Of a stretch of DNA of 64,000 nucleotides, positions 32,934-41,932 are shown in pieces (within the stretch, counting starts at the first letter, position 1; every line of letters begins with the position of its first letter). The notes under the pieces were generated by a model, which was not told the origin of the DNA, made no database searches, and saw nothing but the letters and a program-made list of their open reading frames with translations. The DNA is from Mucilaginibacter sp. L196 (GTDB lineage Bacteria; Bacteroidota; Bacteroidia; Sphingobacteriales; Sphingobacteriaceae): contig NZ_LMUO01000019.1 in the NCBI RefSeq assembly GCF_009765905.1, positions 1,098,292 to 1,162,291 of the forward strand, read 5' to 3'. A program made the translations under genes and the position numbers.

Positions 32934-35363
32934 ATGATTGATAAAAGCATCTTAAATAATTGCGATATTATAATGGTAGGCCAGCAACCCTGGGACGTAG
33001 AGATCGGTAGTAACAATAAAAATATTGCTGTTCAGTTCAGCAAAAACAACAGGGTATTATATGTAAACTCTGCTATAAGCAGGATAACAGCTGTTAAACA
33101 CCGATCTGACCCACAGGTAATCAAGAGGCTTAATGTTATAAATCATAAACAGGATGGCCTAACCGAAATACAACCCAACCTTTGGGTATATTATCCTGAT
33201 GAAATGATTGAATCCATTAATTGGATCAGCAACAAATTCCTGTACTCGTGTTTAAATAAACTCAACAATAAACGTTTTGCCCGGTCAATTGATAAGGCCA
33301 TTGAAAGACTTGGTTTTAAGGATTATATATTATTTAATGATAATGACATTTTAAGCAGTTTCTATTTAAAAGAGTTATTAAAGCCGAAATTGAGTATCTA
33401 CTATTCAAGGGATTTTTTATTGGCTGTAGATTATTGGAAATTGCATGGACAAGAAAAAGAACCTCAACTAATTGCTAAAAGCGACATTTGTGTAACAAAT
33501 TCTACCTATTTGGCTGATTATTGTAGAAAATATAATCCCAATTCATTTTATGTAGGCCAGGGATGCGATATTGAAGAGTTTACTCAATTTGAAGGTACTA
33601 AGCCACCAGATGTCGCTAATATCAAATCACCAATAATAGGTTATGTTGGTGCTATACAAAATATACGCCTTGATATTGATCTTATAAAATCAATCGCGCT
33701 AAAGTTACCCGATGTAAGCATTGTTTTAGTAGGGCCGGAGGACGATACTTTTAAGAACAGCGACCTGCATACAATTGATAATATATATATATTAGGGGCT
33801 AAACCCACTAACATGATGCCGGCTTACATACAGTCGTTTGATGTATGTATAAATCCTCAGGTTATTAATGATATAACTATAGGTAATTATCCGCGTAAAA
33901 TTGATGAATACCTGGCTATGGGCAAGCCAGTGATAGCCACAAAAACATTAGCAATGGATGTTTTTAAAGATTATGTTTATTTATGCGATACCGCGGATGA
34001 TTATATTGCTGCCATTCATGACGCATTAAAAAACAACTCAGCATCACTACAACTGCAGCGTATAAAATTCGCATCGACACATACATGGGAAAACAGTGTA
34101 AAGAATATATATGAGGCGATTAACCAAACCCTCAATTCAAAATCCAGACTAAAAAATAAGGTTATACTTATTTTTGGTAACATGCGGTTTAATAGCCCTA
34201 TAGAAGCTACGTCTCTGTTTTTAGCCAGATCATTAGCGAGGGATCATCAGGTTTTTTACATCGAATATCCTTCAACAATAAAGGATTATTTTGGGGAAAA
34301 GAACTCGCCGGGATTTTTAGCTGTAAAAAATAGTTTTTTTAACGTTGACGATGCCTTGGTTAATTCAGATACGCCAAATCTTAAAAAAATATTTCTACCA
34401 ATTGTTGCTTCTATAAACTTCATTCCGGAAGGTAAAATATACCGGTACTTGTTGAAGATTAATGAACAATTCATTTTTAAAAGGATAAAAGCAGTACTCC
34501 AAAAGCAATCTGTTGAGGATTTTATCTTTATAAATTCTTTTGATTTTTATTACCCCGGTGTTGGGCAATTATTACAGCCGGAATTAATGGTTTATCATTG
34601 TATTGATCCTTTGATAACCCCTTATGATTTAAAACATGGTTTTGTATCCGAGCTGCAGTTGGTAAAGGAGAGCGACACTATTATTTGTACCAGTAAAGCG
34701 CTATATCTTGAAAAATCAAAAATAAATAGTCATTCCTATCTTTTACCAAACGCTGCTGATCTGTCGCACAGCTCAAAGGCCTTAGATCCGGCATTGCCTG
34801 TGCATCATTTATTAGATAATATTCCCAGGCCTATAATTGGCTATTTTGGCAGTATTGAACGAAGAATAAATTATGATTTGATACTTGATGTGGTGAGGGC
34901 GAACCTTGATAAAAGCTTTGTTTTTGCTGGGCCCGCAATAAAAGAGCACATTCCGGATTGGTTTTTTAATACACCCAATTTATATTTAACCGGGCAAATT
35001 CCTTACAGTGAAATGCCGCAAATGGTTAAAGGTTTTGATATAGCCATTATTCCATTTAAAAAGGATGAGGTAAGCGCGACCATTTTTCCGCTAAAGCTTT
35101 TTGAATATTTAGGAGCAGGAAAACCAGTTATAATAACTGATTTTAACCCCGACTTAAAGGATTATACCAAAGATGCTGTAGTTTTTTGTGCCGATGCGAC
35201 AGCATTCAATATGGCTATAAACACTACTTTAGCTACTGATAACGAACAAAATAAAGCGGATCGACAAGCTATAGCTAATGAAAATACCTGGGATGCAAGC
35301 GCTAATCGGCTTGTTGAAATAATTAAAAAGGAACTCCGGTTAAAATATCACGACAAAGCTTAA
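32934..35363 (+). CDS. Tandem double GT-B glycosyltransferase
   Basis: An 809-residue cytosolic protein with two complete GT4-like halves. The first half (about 1-400) has GYVGAIQNIRLDIDLI and the donor-site stretch RKIDEYLAMGKPVIATK. The second (about 410-805) has GYFGSIERRINYDLIL and LKLFEYLGAGKPVII. Each half thus carries its own acceptor-domain start and Glu-containing donor loop (DEYLAMGKP, FEYLGAGKP). The protein probably adds two sugars in succession to a lipid-linked intermediate. Stop codon overlaps by 3 bp with the convergent glycosyltransferase gene. Single-domain GT4 enzymes are about 400 residues, so this is a fusion or internal duplication. Confidence 0.83.
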   Translation: MIDKSILNNCDIIMVGQQPWDVEIGSNNKNIAVQFSKNNRVLYVNSAISRITAVKHRSDPQVIKRLNVINHKQDGLTEIQPNLWVYYPDEMIESINWISNKFLYSCLNKLNNKRFARSIDKAIERLGFKDYILFNDNDILSSFYLKELLKPKLSIYYSRDFLLAVDYWKLHGQEKEPQLIAKSDICVTNSTYLADYCRKYNPNSFYVGQGCDIEEFTQFEGTKPPDVANIKSPIIGYVGAIQNIRLDIDLIKSIALKLPDVSIVLVGPEDDTFKNSDLHTIDNIYILGAKPTNMMPAYIQSFDVCINPQVINDITIGNYPRKIDEYLAMGKPVIATKTLAMDVFKDYVYLCDTADDYIAAIHDALKNNSASLQLQRIKFASTHTWENSVKNIYEAINQTLNSKSRLKNKVILIFGNMRFNSPIEATSLFLARSLARDHQVFYIEYPSTIKDYFGEKNSPGFLAVKNSFFNVDDALVNSDTPNLKKIFLPIVASINFIPEGKIYRYLLKINEQFIFKRIKAVLQKQSVEDFIFINSFDFYYPGVGQLLQPELMVYHCIDPLITPYDLKHGFVSELQLVKESDTIICTSKALYLEKSKINSHSYLLPNAADLSHSSKALDPALPVHHLLDNIPRPIIGYFGSIERRINYDLILDVVRANLDKSFVFAGPAIKEHIPDWFFNTPNLYLTGQIPYSEMPQMVKGFDIAIIPFKKDEVSATIFPLKLFEYLGAGKPVIITDFNPDLKDYTKDAVVFCADATAFNMAINTTLATDNEQNKADRQAIANENTWDASANRLVEIIKKELRLKYHDKA

Positions 35364-36136
35364 TTTATTTTTTTCGCGTTGATATAATCGTAGCTATGTT
35401 TGATGTTACGATAAATACCTCTTACAAAAGCAATAACAAAATTAGGGCTTTGTCTTAAATCACTGCGTTGCATAGTGCTGGGTTCATCGTTTGAATTTAC
35501 CTGATCAAATAACCCCTTAAAATCTTCATAAAACATGGCCTTACCTTTATTCTTCAAAAAGGACATCGCCATTAAAAATTCCGTGCGATCGCCTTTTATA
35601 CCTTCGGCATACCTGCCAAACTTATTAAAAAAAGTACTCCGCCTTAAGTGAGGATGATCGCTATAGCAATGAAACTTGCGATAGCCCGGATACCAGAATT
35701 TAAATACCATCTCTGAAAACCCATCGCGATAGGGTTTAAGGTACGGATATTTAAAATAAGCGTAAAAACGGATCATATCAATATCAGCCCGCTCTTCGGC
35801 AATACTCAAAGCATCTTGCAAATGCTTCTTATAACCAGGGAATGGATCAAAATCTTCCTGAACATACAAGGTATAGGGTGTATTTACAGCATCCTGCCCT
35901 TTGTTAATATTGTTGCCGAGCCCTTTATTAACAGGGGTAGTTATCAGCCTGAAAGGGTAGGTGCTTTGTATCGATTTTAATCGTTCTAAGTGCTCAGGTT
36001 TGCTTCCGTCGTCTGATACTACAATGTCCCCGAAAATAATTTCCTGATCGGCAAACGCCCTTAAAAGCCGTTCTAGCGATGCGCTGCGGTTATAATGGGT
36101 TACTAATAAAGTGATCTTATTAAATTCGGGCTGCAT
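35360..36136 (-). CDS. Family 2 glycosyltransferase (paralogue A)
   Basis: A 258-residue GT-A enzyme. It has the nucleotide-binding start ITLLVTHYNRSASLERLL, the VVSDDGSKPEHL loop, and a DxD-like QEDFDPF. It is a close paralogue of the next gene: over the block from FGDIVVSDDG to the QEDF motif I count 56 identities in 64 residues. Both are on the strand opposite to the rest of the polysaccharide genes. It ends overlapping the convergent double GT-B gene. No membrane helix seen; donor sugar unknown. Confidence 0.82.
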   Translation of the reverse strand: MQPEFNKITLLVTHYNRSASLERLLRAFADQEIIFGDIVVSDDGSKPEHLERLKSIQSTYPFRLITTPVNKGLGNNINKGQDAVNTPYTLYVQEDFDPFPGYKKHLQDALSIAEERADIDMIRFYAYFKYPYLKPYRDGFSEMVFKFWYPGYRKFHCYSDHPHLRRSTFFNKFGRYAEGIKGDRTEFLMAMSFLKNKGKAMFYEDFKGLFDQVNSNDEPSTMQRSDLRQSPNFVIAFVRGIYRNIKHSYDYINAKKIN

Positions 36137-36181
36137 TATGCTGTTATGTTCGCTAATCTACGTTTAGTGTAAAGTAATTGT

Positions 36182-36973
36182 TTAGTGTTTAAAAAAGTAA
36201 TCATAGGTCCAACCTAATAACTTAAACTGCAAGTATACAGATCTGACTGCCAGTGCTACCGGGTTTTTACTTTCGCGCCAGCTACTACGCCCCATAGTGC
36301 TTGGTTCATCTGCTGAGTTTCTTTGATAGAACAAATCGTTAAAATGATCAAAAAACAAACCCCTGCCTTTTTTCTGTATAAAGGATAAAGCCATTCTATA
36401 TTCCGTCAAATCGCCTTTTATTCCTTCGGGATACCTGCCAAACTTTTCAAGGAAATTGCTCCGCCTTAAATGCGGGTGATCGCTATAAACATAAAATTTA
36501 AGATGATTATTAGCGAAGAAACCGGGTTTAAATATCATTTCAGAAAAACCTCTAGCATAGGCTTTTAAATACGGATACTTAAAGTAAGCATAAAAACGAA
36601 CTATATCTAAACCATGATCTGCGTGCATTATATCAAGAGCGTCTCTAAAATGAGTTAGAAATGCACCCTTTGGCTCAAAATCCTCCTGGATATATAAAGT
36701 ATAAGGGGTAGTTACTGCATCCTGGCCTTTATTTATATTGTTACCTAAACCCTTATTTACAGGCGTGGTTATCAATCTGAAATTATAAACAGGTTGCAGC
36801 ACCTTTAATCTTTCCAGATGTTCGGGCTTGCTGCCATCGTCAGATACCACAATATCACCAAAGCTTATGTGTTGTTTAGCAAAGGTTTGTAGTAATCTTT
36901 CTAACGATGCGCTACGGTCATAATGGGTAATCAATAAAGTAATCTCTTCGAAATAACTTTCTTTTATTTCCAT
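36182..36973 (-). CDS. Family 2 glycosyltransferase (paralogue B)
   Basis: A 263-residue GT-A enzyme with the same motifs as its downstream neighbour: LLITHYDRSASLERLL, VVSDDGSKPEHL and IQEDFEPKG. It is the first gene of a two-gene reverse-strand operon (45 bp spacing) and is divergent from the Wzx-like flippase. The pair clearly arose by tandem duplication; differences are spread along the protein and include many silent changes, so the event is not recent. The two copies may use different acceptors. Confidence 0.82.
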   Translation of the reverse strand: MEIKESYFEEITLLITHYDRSASLERLLQTFAKQHISFGDIVVSDDGSKPEHLERLKVLQPVYNFRLITTPVNKGLGNNINKGQDAVTTPYTLYIQEDFEPKGAFLTHFRDALDIMHADHGLDIVRFYAYFKYPYLKAYARGFSEMIFKPGFFANNHLKFYVYSDHPHLRRSNFLEKFGRYPEGIKGDLTEYRMALSFIQKKGRGLFFDHFNDLFYQRNSADEPSTMGRSSWRESKNPVALAVRSVYLQFKLLGWTYDYFFKH

Positions 36974-37055
36974 GGTGAGGCTAAGATGTCAAAAATTTCG
37001 TTTATAATGCGTAATATTTCCTTTATTATTACCGTAAGATATATTTTACCCCCGT

Positions 37056-38399
37056 ATGCCCTCAAAAATAGTTTCTGCTATTAAAAACAAATATTTTCTT
37101 TCACTATCAGGTAACGTTATTATGTCGGGGCTTGGTATGCTTACCATGGCTATTATTTATCGCTCGCTGGATATACAGATGGTTGGGGTATGGGTTCTGT
37201 TTCAGTCTACCTTGCTTTTAGTAGATACATTTCGCTCGGGCTTTTTAACTACCGCGTTTATAAAGTTTTATGCCGGTTCCCATCCCGAGCGTACCGCCGA
37301 AATAGCAGGTTCGGCATGGATCGTCGGTTTATGTATCACCGGTATATTAGTAATTGTAAATATACCGGTAATGTTTTTCCTTAAAGATATTCGCGATCCC
37401 GGCTATATGCTCTTTTTCAAATGGTCGGGTCTTTGCTTTATTTTAATGCTGCCAACATTTATTGCCACCTGCGTATTACAAGGCGAACAGCGGTTTGATC
37501 GCATGTTATATGTGCGTGGGGTAAATCAGGGTGGTTTCCTGTTATTTATTTTAGTGTTGATCATAATAGGGAAGATCAGCTTAATGGGCGTGCTTTTTTC
37601 CTATTTACTATCCTATTTTATAACCAGTGTGTATGTTATTATAATGGGATGGGCACGTATAAACACTATAAGACATAAAAGCCGCAAAACCATATTAGAA
37701 CTGTACCACTTTGGTAAATTTAGTGTGGGGACCACCATCAGCGCCAACCTTTTTGGTGCATCCGATGCCTTTATCATCAATCTGATGCTGGGTAAAGCCG
37801 CACTTGCGGTTTACAACCTCGGCCAAAGCCTGATGCAATTGGTCGAAATTTTACTCCGCAGTTTTGCCGCTACAGCTATGCCATCACTATCCGCCGCCTT
37901 TAAGCAGGAAAGCCCGATAGGAGTGATCCATATCATGAAGAAATACATTGGTATGCTAACCGTGGTGCTAATACCCATCATCATCTGCGGCTGGGCCTTA
38001 GCCGATCTGCCGATCTACATAATAGGCGGTGGTAAATACATTGGCACACAAGCCGCCAATGTTTTCCGTTTATTCCTGGCATTTTCACTCCTTTACCCGG
38101 CCGACCGTTTTTTCGGCTTAACACTGGATGTTATCAATCGCCCGATAGTCAACTTCTACAAAGTATTAATCATGTTAGCTATTAACATATCCATGGACTT
38201 CCTGGGGATTTATCTTTTCGGAAATATTTACGGTGCGGCGCTATCCACAGCAATCTGGGTAATGGCAGGAGTGGCCTTGGGGTATTTTGCACTCAACAAA
38301 TACCACAAATTTTCATTCTGGGGTTCCTATTCCCTGGGATTTAGCGAGAGTAAATTGTTATTAATAAACACCCTGAAAAAATTCAGGCCGGAAAAATAG
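37056..38399 (+). CDS. Wzx-like polysaccharide flippase
   Basis: A 447-residue inner-membrane protein with about 12-14 helices of the MVF/polysaccharide transporter superfamily. It opens with FLSLSGNVIMSGLGMLTMAIIYRSLD, and the middle carries the family's GASDAFIINLMLGKAALAVYNLG segment. Flippases of this type move undecaprenyl-linked repeat units to the periplasm for Wzy. Present with the Wzy-like and Wzc-like genes it completes a Wzx/Wzy-type pathway. Its 3' end overlaps the convergent HATPase gene by 17 bp. Confidence 0.85.
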   Translation: MPSKIVSAIKNKYFLSLSGNVIMSGLGMLTMAIIYRSLDIQMVGVWVLFQSTLLLVDTFRSGFLTTAFIKFYAGSHPERTAEIAGSAWIVGLCITGILVIVNIPVMFFLKDIRDPGYMLFFKWSGLCFILMLPTFIATCVLQGEQRFDRMLYVRGVNQGGFLLFILVLIIIGKISLMGVLFSYLLSYFITSVYVIIMGWARINTIRHKSRKTILELYHFGKFSVGTTISANLFGASDAFIINLMLGKAALAVYNLGQSLMQLVEILLRSFAATAMPSLSAAFKQESPIGVIHIMKKYIGMLTVVLIPIIICGWALADLPIYIIGGGKYIGTQAANVFRLFLAFSLLYPADRFFGLTLDVINRPIVNFYKVLIMLAINISMDFLGIYLFGNIYGAALSTAIWVMAGVALGYFALNKYHKFSFWGSYSLGFSESKLLLINTLKKFRPEK

Positions 38400-38922
38400 C
38401 AGCTGTATTAAATCTTAAGGTAATCTCAAAAAGGTTTTCCTTGGTTTGCTCGTTGTAATGATAGGTAAATTTGTCGGCGGTTTTAGTTATAATGAGTAAC
38501 CCGAAATGTTCAACAATATTTTCTACAGCTAAAATATCATCCATATTAATTTCATCACAAAAAAAGTTAATGTTTTTCCCGGAATCAAGTATCGCATATA
38601 AAGTATGCAATATATCGTTGCTTATAGGGATTTTAGTATTGATAGGATAATTCTTCTGAATAAGCGACAAAGGGTTACCAAAATCAGCCTTCAAAATACT
38701 TAAATCATGCCCGCTTATTTTCACGTCGATTGTCGTACTGTTTACCCCCGCATGTTTTAATGAGTTAGTAAGCAATTCCGTTACGACGATTTTAGCTTTA
38801 AACAACAATTCATCTATCGGAGCTGTAGAGGGGAGTTCATCATTAATGAATCCAATAATTTGTTGTATATCCGAACTTAAATGGTAACTATTTTTTAAAA
38901 ACTCAAACTGTTTACTGTGCAT
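38383..38922 (-). CDS. RsbW/SpoIIAB-like HATPase regulator
   Basis: A 179-residue GHKL ATPase domain resembling serine-kinase anti-sigma factors. The N box is ELLTNSLKHAG, the G1 box reads ADFGNPL instead of DxGxG, and a G2-like HFGLLIITKTAD follows. In partner switching such proteins bind either a sigma factor or a STAS antagonist and phosphorylate the latter. The altered G1 box makes catalysis uncertain. It is the last gene of a reverse-strand operon with a STAS protein and a PP2C phosphatase, which supports the role strongly. Confidence 0.75.
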   Translation of the reverse strand: MHSKQFEFLKNSYHLSSDIQQIIGFINDELPSTAPIDELLFKAKIVVTELLTNSLKHAGVNSTTIDVKISGHDLSILKADFGNPLSLIQKNYPINTKIPISNDILHTLYAILDSGKNINFFCDEINMDDILAVENIVEHFGLLIITKTADKFTYHYNEQTKENLFEITLRFNTAAIFPA

Positions 38923-38933
38923 TGTATAAAAAG

Positions 38934-39266
38934 CTAAACATTAATCGCGTCGTTATAATTACCAAAAATCTTAAAAACCTTATCCAAGCGAATCAGCTTT
39001 AACAGGTCATGCACATCATTTCTTAATCCTACCAGTATAACATCAAGTTTCATGCCGATTGCATGTTTTAATATAGCCACCAAAGCACCTAAAAACGAAC
39101 TGTCGATATATTCCACCTTATTAAGATCAATAATTACAGTTTTTTTATGGCGATCTAAAAGCTGTATTACTTGTGCTTTAAACAGATCTGAGTTATTCAG
39201 GTTTGCTTCGGAAACCTCAATTTCTATCAAAATATGGTTTTCTGTATCTTTTATAATCTTGATCAT
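38934..39266 (-). CDS. STAS-domain anti-sigma factor antagonist (RsbV-like)
   Basis: A 110-residue single STAS domain: ILIEIEVSEANLNN, TVIIDLNKVEYIDSSFLGALVAIL and LDVILVGLRNDVHDLLKLI. The expected phosphorylatable serine is S56 or S57 in IDSSFLG. Phosphorylated by the RsbW-like partner it would be inactive, and dephosphorylated by the PP2C protein it would sequester that partner. Gene spacing is 1 bp to the phosphatase gene and 11 bp to the HATPase gene. Confidence 0.85.
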   Translation of the reverse strand: MIKIIKDTENHILIEIEVSEANLNNSDLFKAQVIQLLDRHKKTVIIDLNKVEYIDSSFLGALVAILKHAIGMKLDVILVGLRNDVHDLLKLIRLDKVFKIFGNYNDAINV

Positions 39267-39267
39267 A

Positions 39268-40413
39268 TTATGCGGTTTTGCGAATGTTTATTATACTGCA
39301 ATCATCAACCTGCACAGCTAACGATGGCTCAAATAATTCATCCTGTATACACTTAAAAGAATATTTCTTGTTCAGCATCAAATCAATATTATGCGCGAAG
39401 TTATTGTAATCGCTTTTTTTGCCTGCATCATTCGAAAAATCAATCATACCATCTGTGAAAATCAATAATTGATCATTTTTAGCTAATGTAATTTGCTGCT
39501 CTGTATATTCATTTCCCGCAAAAAGACCTAATAACAGGCCACCTCCGCTTATTTGTTTTAATGTTGATGTATCGGCTTCAAAATGCAATAACGGCAAATC
39601 TCCTGCACCCGAGTAGGTGATGATTTGTGTTTCATTATCTATCATTAATAACGAAAGGCTTGACAAAATATCTTTCAACACATCATCCAAACAAATCACA
39701 TCATTCACCTTTTGCAATATACTTCCCACTGAGTAATCCCGACTAAGCACGCAAAAACGGATAGCTGCCCTGATATAGCTTAAAAAGCTAAACGTAAAAA
39801 ACCATGCCATCCATTTTTTTCCCATAATGTCACCTAACACAATAAAAGTATAGCGTTCATTGGCTTGTATAAAGTCAATAAAATCACCACCGGGAGTATC
39901 CTGGTAAGGCCGATGCCAAAAATCTACTTCAAAGCCACTAATTTTAGGTGTTTTTGTGGGGATAGATTTTACATTGAGCGCCTCGGCAGCCTTTTTTAGT
40001 TCGCTTTTTGATAATTCCTGCTGTTTTTGTACTGTGTAGATCAGGTTGTTAATTTTTGATACGATGACGTTTATCGGAGTGTCTTTAATTACGTAATCCA
40101 CTGCTTGCATATCAAGCCCTTTAACCATCAAGTCATTATCAGTAATGTACGTCAGAAAAACAAATGGAATATCCTTAAAGGCATCATTGGCCATCAGCTG
40201 CTGCCGAAATTCCATGCCATTCATGCCTGGCATTTCATAGTCCGATAATATGGCATCAGGTAAAAGTGAGCCCAATTTTTTAAGCGCTTCCTTACCTGAT
40301 TCCACGGTAACACAAGCTATCCCTGCTTTTTTAAATGCCTGCGACAGCATTTTTAAAAACAATTGGTTATCATCAACCAATAAAATAGTTTTTACCTGTG
40401 TACCTGTTGCCAT
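39268..40413 (-). CDS. Response-regulator PP2C phosphatase (RsbU/SpoIIE-like)
   Basis: A 381-residue cytosolic protein. An N-terminal receiver (acceptor D58 in ILSDYEMPG) is joined by a helix to a SpoIIE-type PP2C phosphatase domain with the metal-binding GGDFIDF, DIMGKKW, LIFTDGMID and VDDCSI motifs. A two-component kinase could phosphorylate the receiver and switch on dephosphorylation of the STAS protein encoded next. The signalling cluster at 6-13 kb has orphan hybrid kinases, but a link is only a guess. It starts 2 bp after the membrane-protein gene upstream. Confidence 0.87.
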   Translation of the reverse strand: MATGTQVKTILLVDDNQLFLKMLSQAFKKAGIACVTVESGKEALKKLGSLLPDAILSDYEMPGMNGMEFRQQLMANDAFKDIPFVFLTYITDNDLMVKGLDMQAVDYVIKDTPINVIVSKINNLIYTVQKQQELSKSELKKAAEALNVKSIPTKTPKISGFEVDFWHRPYQDTPGGDFIDFIQANERYTFIVLGDIMGKKWMAWFFTFSFLSYIRAAIRFCVLSRDYSVGSILQKVNDVICLDDVLKDILSSLSLLMIDNETQIITYSGAGDLPLLHFEADTSTLKQISGGGLLLGLFAGNEYTEQQITLAKNDQLLIFTDGMIDFSNDAGKKSDYNNFAHNIDLMLNKKYSFKCIQDELFEPSLAVQVDDCSIINIRKTA

Positions 40414-40415
40414 TG

Positions 40416-40910
40416 CTATTTACGTGCCGAATTACGGTAAATGCCCTTGATTAAAAAATATACTCCAGCCAAAACTATCAGTAGGGATATCAAATCCATT
40501 AAAGTAATCCCATCATCCCGGGTGAAGTAAAATATGGTGTACATCTCAAAAAATGGCGGAGCGGGCATAATGATCATCGCGAAACCAAGCGTTATCATCA
40601 CAACGCCTATTACCACTAAAACTATTTTTGATAAGCGTTCGCCACGCAGGTGTTTCTTTGATATTTTACTATCGAATTGGTTATTTGACAATAATATGCT
40701 GAACTCATCCAGCAAAGCCTCTCGTGGGGTATTATCAGTATCCAATTTATGAAAAGCCTCTATTTGCTCAAGCTTGGGGCCCGAGCTTTTTATAGCTGCG
40801 TTAAACCGGTCGCGTATAGCTTTAGCTGTTTCGCTGCTGAGATCACTTTTAGCCAGTAAGGCTATCAGTTCATTCATTTTTTCATCAATTTCTACTTTGT
40901 TCTCAGCCAT
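40416..40910 (-). CDS. Membrane protein opening the partner-switching operon
   Basis: A 164-residue protein whose first 95 residues are charged and helical. Two membrane helices follow (about 96-116, IVLVVIGVVMITLGFAMIIM; 137-157, TLMDLISLLIVLAGVYFLI). The family is not recognised. It is the first gene of the four-gene reverse-strand operon and ends 2 bp before the PP2C gene. It could couple a membrane signal to the switch, which is inference from position. Confidence 0.65.
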   Translation of the reverse strand: MAENKVEIDEKMNELIALLAKSDLSSETAKAIRDRFNAAIKSSGPKLEQIEAFHKLDTDNTPREALLDEFSILLSNNQFDSKISKKHLRGERLSKIVLVVIGVVMITLGFAMIIMPAPPFFEMYTIFYFTRDDGITLMDLISLLIVLAGVYFLIKGIYRNSARK

Positions 40911-41012
40911 ATAAGGAAACGCCGTATGCTCTTTTGTAATATTATTTTTGATAATGGATTCTAATCTTTACTTTTCAATAAATAAACTGCCAAATTCAAA
41001 TTTCCTTTTTAG

Positions 41013-41927
41013 ATGAACAGTGTTTCCATCATTACGGTAAACTTCAATCAAAGTTTCGTTACCCAAGAACTATTGTCATCCATCCACACCACCAATACCT
41101 ACCCGAATATAGAAATTATTGTGGTTGATAACGGAAGTAAAACAAATGATGTACCAGAATGGCAAATTAAATACCCCGGCATCAAATTTATCCGGTCTGA
41201 AATAAACCTTGGCTTTGCAGGCGGTAACAACTTAGGTATCCAACAAGCTACCGGAGAATATCTATTTTTTGTTAATAACGATACCGAGTTCACGCCCGGA
41301 TTGATAGCTACGCTTGCTAATACATTGGATTATTTTCCTCAAATCGGAATGGTTTCTCCAAAGATCATGTACTTCGACAAACCCAATATGATCCAATACG
41401 CTGGTTATACCCCCATGAACTATTACACCTGTCGAAACCATTGCATCGGCCAGTTTGAAACAGATAATGGGCAGTATGATAATATAGCTGCGCCAACAGG
41501 TTACATACATGGCGCCGCCATGGTGGTTAGGCGTGAAGCTATTGAAAAAGCAGGCTTAATGGCCGAAAACTTTTTTTTATACTACGAGGAGTTCGATTGG
41601 TGCGACCGTATAAAAAAAGCAGGTTATGAAGTTTGGGTTGATACTCAGGCGATGATATATCATAAAGAATCCATATCAGTAGGCAAAGCAAGCAGTTTAA
41701 AGGAATATTTCATGAATCGTAACCGGATATTGTTTATCCGCAGAAACGCACCTGTACAGGCTCGATTGTTTTTTTATGTTTACTTTGTATGTATGGTAAC
41801 ACCACGCAATATGCTATCGTATATAACAAAAGGATATAAAGGGTTTTCCGTTTTGTTACTTAAAGCAATTTGGTGGAATATTACCCAACCAACTAATAGT
41901 AAAAAACTGGGTTATCCAATTAATTAA
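41013..41927 (+). CDS. Family 2 glycosyltransferase (rhamnosyltransferase-like)
   Basis: A 304-residue GT-A enzyme. The motifs are those of the WcaA/RfbN-type enzymes: SIITVNFNQSFVTQELL, IVVDNGSKTND, GFAGGNNLGIQQATGEYLFF with NNDTEF as the metal-binding acidic site, and the ending block MNRNRILFIRR. No N-terminal membrane helix. It opens the downstream half of the polysaccharide locus (next gene 5 bp away). Donor sugar not determinable. Confidence 0.82.
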   Translation: MNSVSIITVNFNQSFVTQELLSSIHTTNTYPNIEIIVVDNGSKTNDVPEWQIKYPGIKFIRSEINLGFAGGNNLGIQQATGEYLFFVNNDTEFTPGLIATLANTLDYFPQIGMVSPKIMYFDKPNMIQYAGYTPMNYYTCRNHCIGQFETDNGQYDNIAAPTGYIHGAAMVVRREAIEKAGLMAENFFLYYEEFDWCDRIKKAGYEVWVDTQAMIYHKESISVGKASSLKEYFMNRNRILFIRRNAPVQARLFFYVYFVCMVTPRNMLSYITKGYKGFSVLLLKAIWWNITQPTNSKKLGYPIN

Positions 41928-41932
41928 AAAGC

